The notes beneath the pieces were generated by a model. That model was not told the origin of the DNA, made no database searches, and saw only the letters and a list, made by a program, of their open reading frames with translations. A DNA stretch of 6,813 bases from Chloroflexota bacterium. GTDB taxonomy: Bacteria > Chloroflexota > Chloroflexia > Thermomicrobiales > UBA6265. Positions 5,673-6,813 of this stretch are shown piece after piece; the stretch's first letter is position 1, and the number at the start of each line of letters is the position of its first letter. Both the position numbers and the translations under genes were made by a program. The stretch spans positions 1 through 6,813 of the forward strand of contig JAEZJB010000475.1 in NCBI GenBank assembly GCA_023415845.1, read 5' to 3'.

Positions 5673-6813
5673 ATGGGTCCTCGAGGAATCTGCGCTAGCC
5701 ACCACCAGCATGCCAGCCAGCGCGCGGCCCTCCCGCTCGATCGGCGCACCCTGCTCAAGGCCACGGCGGGATTGACCGCGATGCTCACGACCTCGCGTGT
5801 GACAAGTCCCCGGGTGGCAGCCCAGGCGGCAACCACCCGCGCTGGAGAATGGGCTCAGCCTGACGCGGTCGGCGGTGAGTCCGAGTTCCTCGCGTTCGAA
5901 GCCGACTTCGCCTTCAACGCCATCGCCGCCCATTGGCCCGGCGACACGCCGTTTCCGGCGTCGGTCGAAATCTCGGTCAGCGACGACGGCGTTACCTGGT
6001 CGGAGCCCGTCATCGTCGGGCCGGCCCACACCGATGCCGGCCCGATCGACCGCGACGGTCGCATCTTCGCCGATCTGCTGTTGACCCAGGATGCCAGCAT
6101 CGTTCGCTATCGCGGCCTCGACGCCGATGGCAACGTCATCGCCATTCCCGGTCTCTCCTTCACCTACATCGATGCCAAGGCTGGTCCGTCGATTACCGAT
6201 TACCCGGTCAACGACGGTACTCCCGACGCCTCGCGGCCGCCGATCATCGGCCGTCAGGACTGGGGTGCCGCCCAGGCCTACGGCGGTGTTGACCACGGCG
6301 AGGTCGAGTGGACCACCGAGTACGAGCCGGTCAGGCATGTCATCATCCATCATTCCGAGACGCCCCAATTCCGCGATCCAATGGTCGAGATCCGCTCGAT
6401 CCACTACTACCATGCCGTGACGCGCGGCTGGGGAGATATCGGCTACAATTATCTCGTCGATTACATGGGCAACGTCTACGAGGGTCGTGCTGGTGGCGAC
6501 AATGTCGTCGGCGGCCATGCCTTCCAGTACGCCCGTGGTTCTTCTGGCATCTGCACCATGGGGTCATTCACGGCGGCCAACGCCACACCGGAAACCATTG
6601 CCGGACTCACCTGGATCACCGCCTGGGTCGCCCGCGACCTCGATCCACTCGCTCGCGCCGACTTCCATCAGACTCCCAACCTGCCCACCATCTGCGGCCA
6701 CCGTGATGTCGTCAACAGTTCCTGCCCCGGCGACGGCCTCTACGCCGACCTGCCAACCATTCGCCAGGCGGTGGCCGACGTCCTCGCCGGTGCTCGCGCC
6801 GTCCTGACCGATC
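5673..6813 (+). CDS. Tat-exported PGRP-type N-acetylmuramoyl-L-alanine amidase, 3'-truncated
   Basis: This is a predicted zinc amidase that cuts the bond between muramic acid and L-Ala of peptidoglycan, acting outside the membrane. The frame is open to the window end (380 residues seen). ATG 5673 is chosen because GGAG (5661-5664) lies 8 bases upstream. An in-frame ATG at 5631 has no such site. LDRRTLLKATAG (R24, R25) followed by a short hydrophobic stretch and VAAQAA (48-53) is a twin-arginine signal, cleaved around residues 50-53. Residues about 60-185 look beta-rich, with SVSDDGVTWSEPV and a repeated acidic/aromatic pattern; I do not recognise a named domain. The PGRP/amidase_2 domain begins at RPPIIGRQDWGA (188-199). 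The zinc ligands H226 (in VIIHHSE), H343 (in GHRDV) and C351 (in SSCPG) are present, as is the catalytic Tyr Y258 (in DIGYNYL). The H343-C351 spacing equals that of T7 lysozyme. At least the C-terminal end is missing, so further wall-binding domains could follow. Confidence 0.9.
   Translation, partial: MGPRGICASHHQHASQRAALPLDRRTLLKATAGLTAMLTTSRVTSPRVAAQAATTRAGEWAQPDAVGGESEFLAFEADFAFNAIAAHWPGDTPFPASVEISVSDDGVTWSEPVIVGPAHTDAGPIDRDGRIFADLLLTQDASIVRYRGLDADGNVIAIPGLSFTYIDAKAGPSITDYPVNDGTPDASRPPIIGRQDWGAAQAYGGVDHGEVEWTTEYEPVRHVIIHHSETPQFRDPMVEIRSIHYYHAVTRGWGDIGYNYLVDYMGNVYEGRAGGDNVVGGHAFQYARGSSGICTMGSFTAANATPETIAGLTWITAWVARDLDPLARADFHQTPNLPTICGHRDVVNSSCPGDGLYADLPTIRQAVADVLAGARAVLTD

Noticed and set aside
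5627..5698. 23-codon ORF in another frame overlapping the amidase start
   Set aside because: It has no ribosome-binding site, no unusual composition, and overlaps the real start. Chance is the simplest explanation.
5382..6518. 378-codon open frame on the - strand
   Set aside because: It lies antisense to the amidase and runs through the terminator hairpin. It shows no recognisable domain, while the + strand reading has a signal peptide and a complete PGRP active site. Long antisense frames are expected in GC-rich genes.

Overview
This GC-rich window reads as a chromosomal housekeeping segment from a bacterium. All genes lie on the + strand. In order they are: polA (3' part of the gene), a small FmdB-type zinc-ribbon protein, cysS (cysteinyl-tRNA synthetase), rlmB (SpoU-type 23S rRNA ribose methyltransferase), and an exported peptidoglycan-recognition/amidase protein cut off by the window end. 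I see no mobile elements, CRISPR arrays, rRNA or tRNA genes. The GC-rich codon use, the CysS wording around the HIGH motif, the RG-rich N-terminal extension of RlmB and the Tat-exported PGRP-type amidase suggest Chloroflexota (perhaps Thermomicrobia-like) or a related GC-rich lineage. That placement is an inference and cannot be settled here.

Layout. Bases 2-2395 encode DNA polymerase I from within the 5'-nuclease domain to the C-terminus, with both the proofreading and polymerase active sites intact. A short spacer (2396-2476) holds a 7-bp hairpin followed by ATTTT and a TACAAT hexamer. The zinc-ribbon gene follows (2477-2791, GTG start fixed by an AGGAG site). The 168 bases between it and cysS are not empty. 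They hold a 29-codon ORF (2800-2889) with its own Shine-Dalgarno site, and five of its last ten codons are cysteine. Its stop codon is buried in the 5' arm of a strong GC-rich hairpin. Lying directly before the gene that charges tRNA-Cys, this looks like a cysteine-sensing attenuator leader. It is the most interesting item in the window. cysS (2960-4384) and rlmB (4387-5373) are separated by 2 bases and are probably co-translated. The unit ends in a strong intrinsic terminator (16-bp stem, 5414-5451).

Downstream, a separate transcription unit begins with a good sigma70-like promoter (TTGACA, 17 bp, TAAAGT). A perfect 14-bp palindrome overlaps its -10 end and predicted start site, which is operator-like. 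It drives a twin-arginine-signal protein with a beta-rich N-terminal region and a PGRP/amidase_2 zinc amidase domain whose predicted catalytic residues are all present.

How the genes work together. polA serves replication repair. cysS and rlmB serve translation (tRNA charging and ribosome modification). The proposed poly-Cys leader would tune cysS, and through coupling rlmB, to the supply of charged tRNA-Cys. The amidase belongs to cell-wall metabolism outside the membrane and appears independently regulated.
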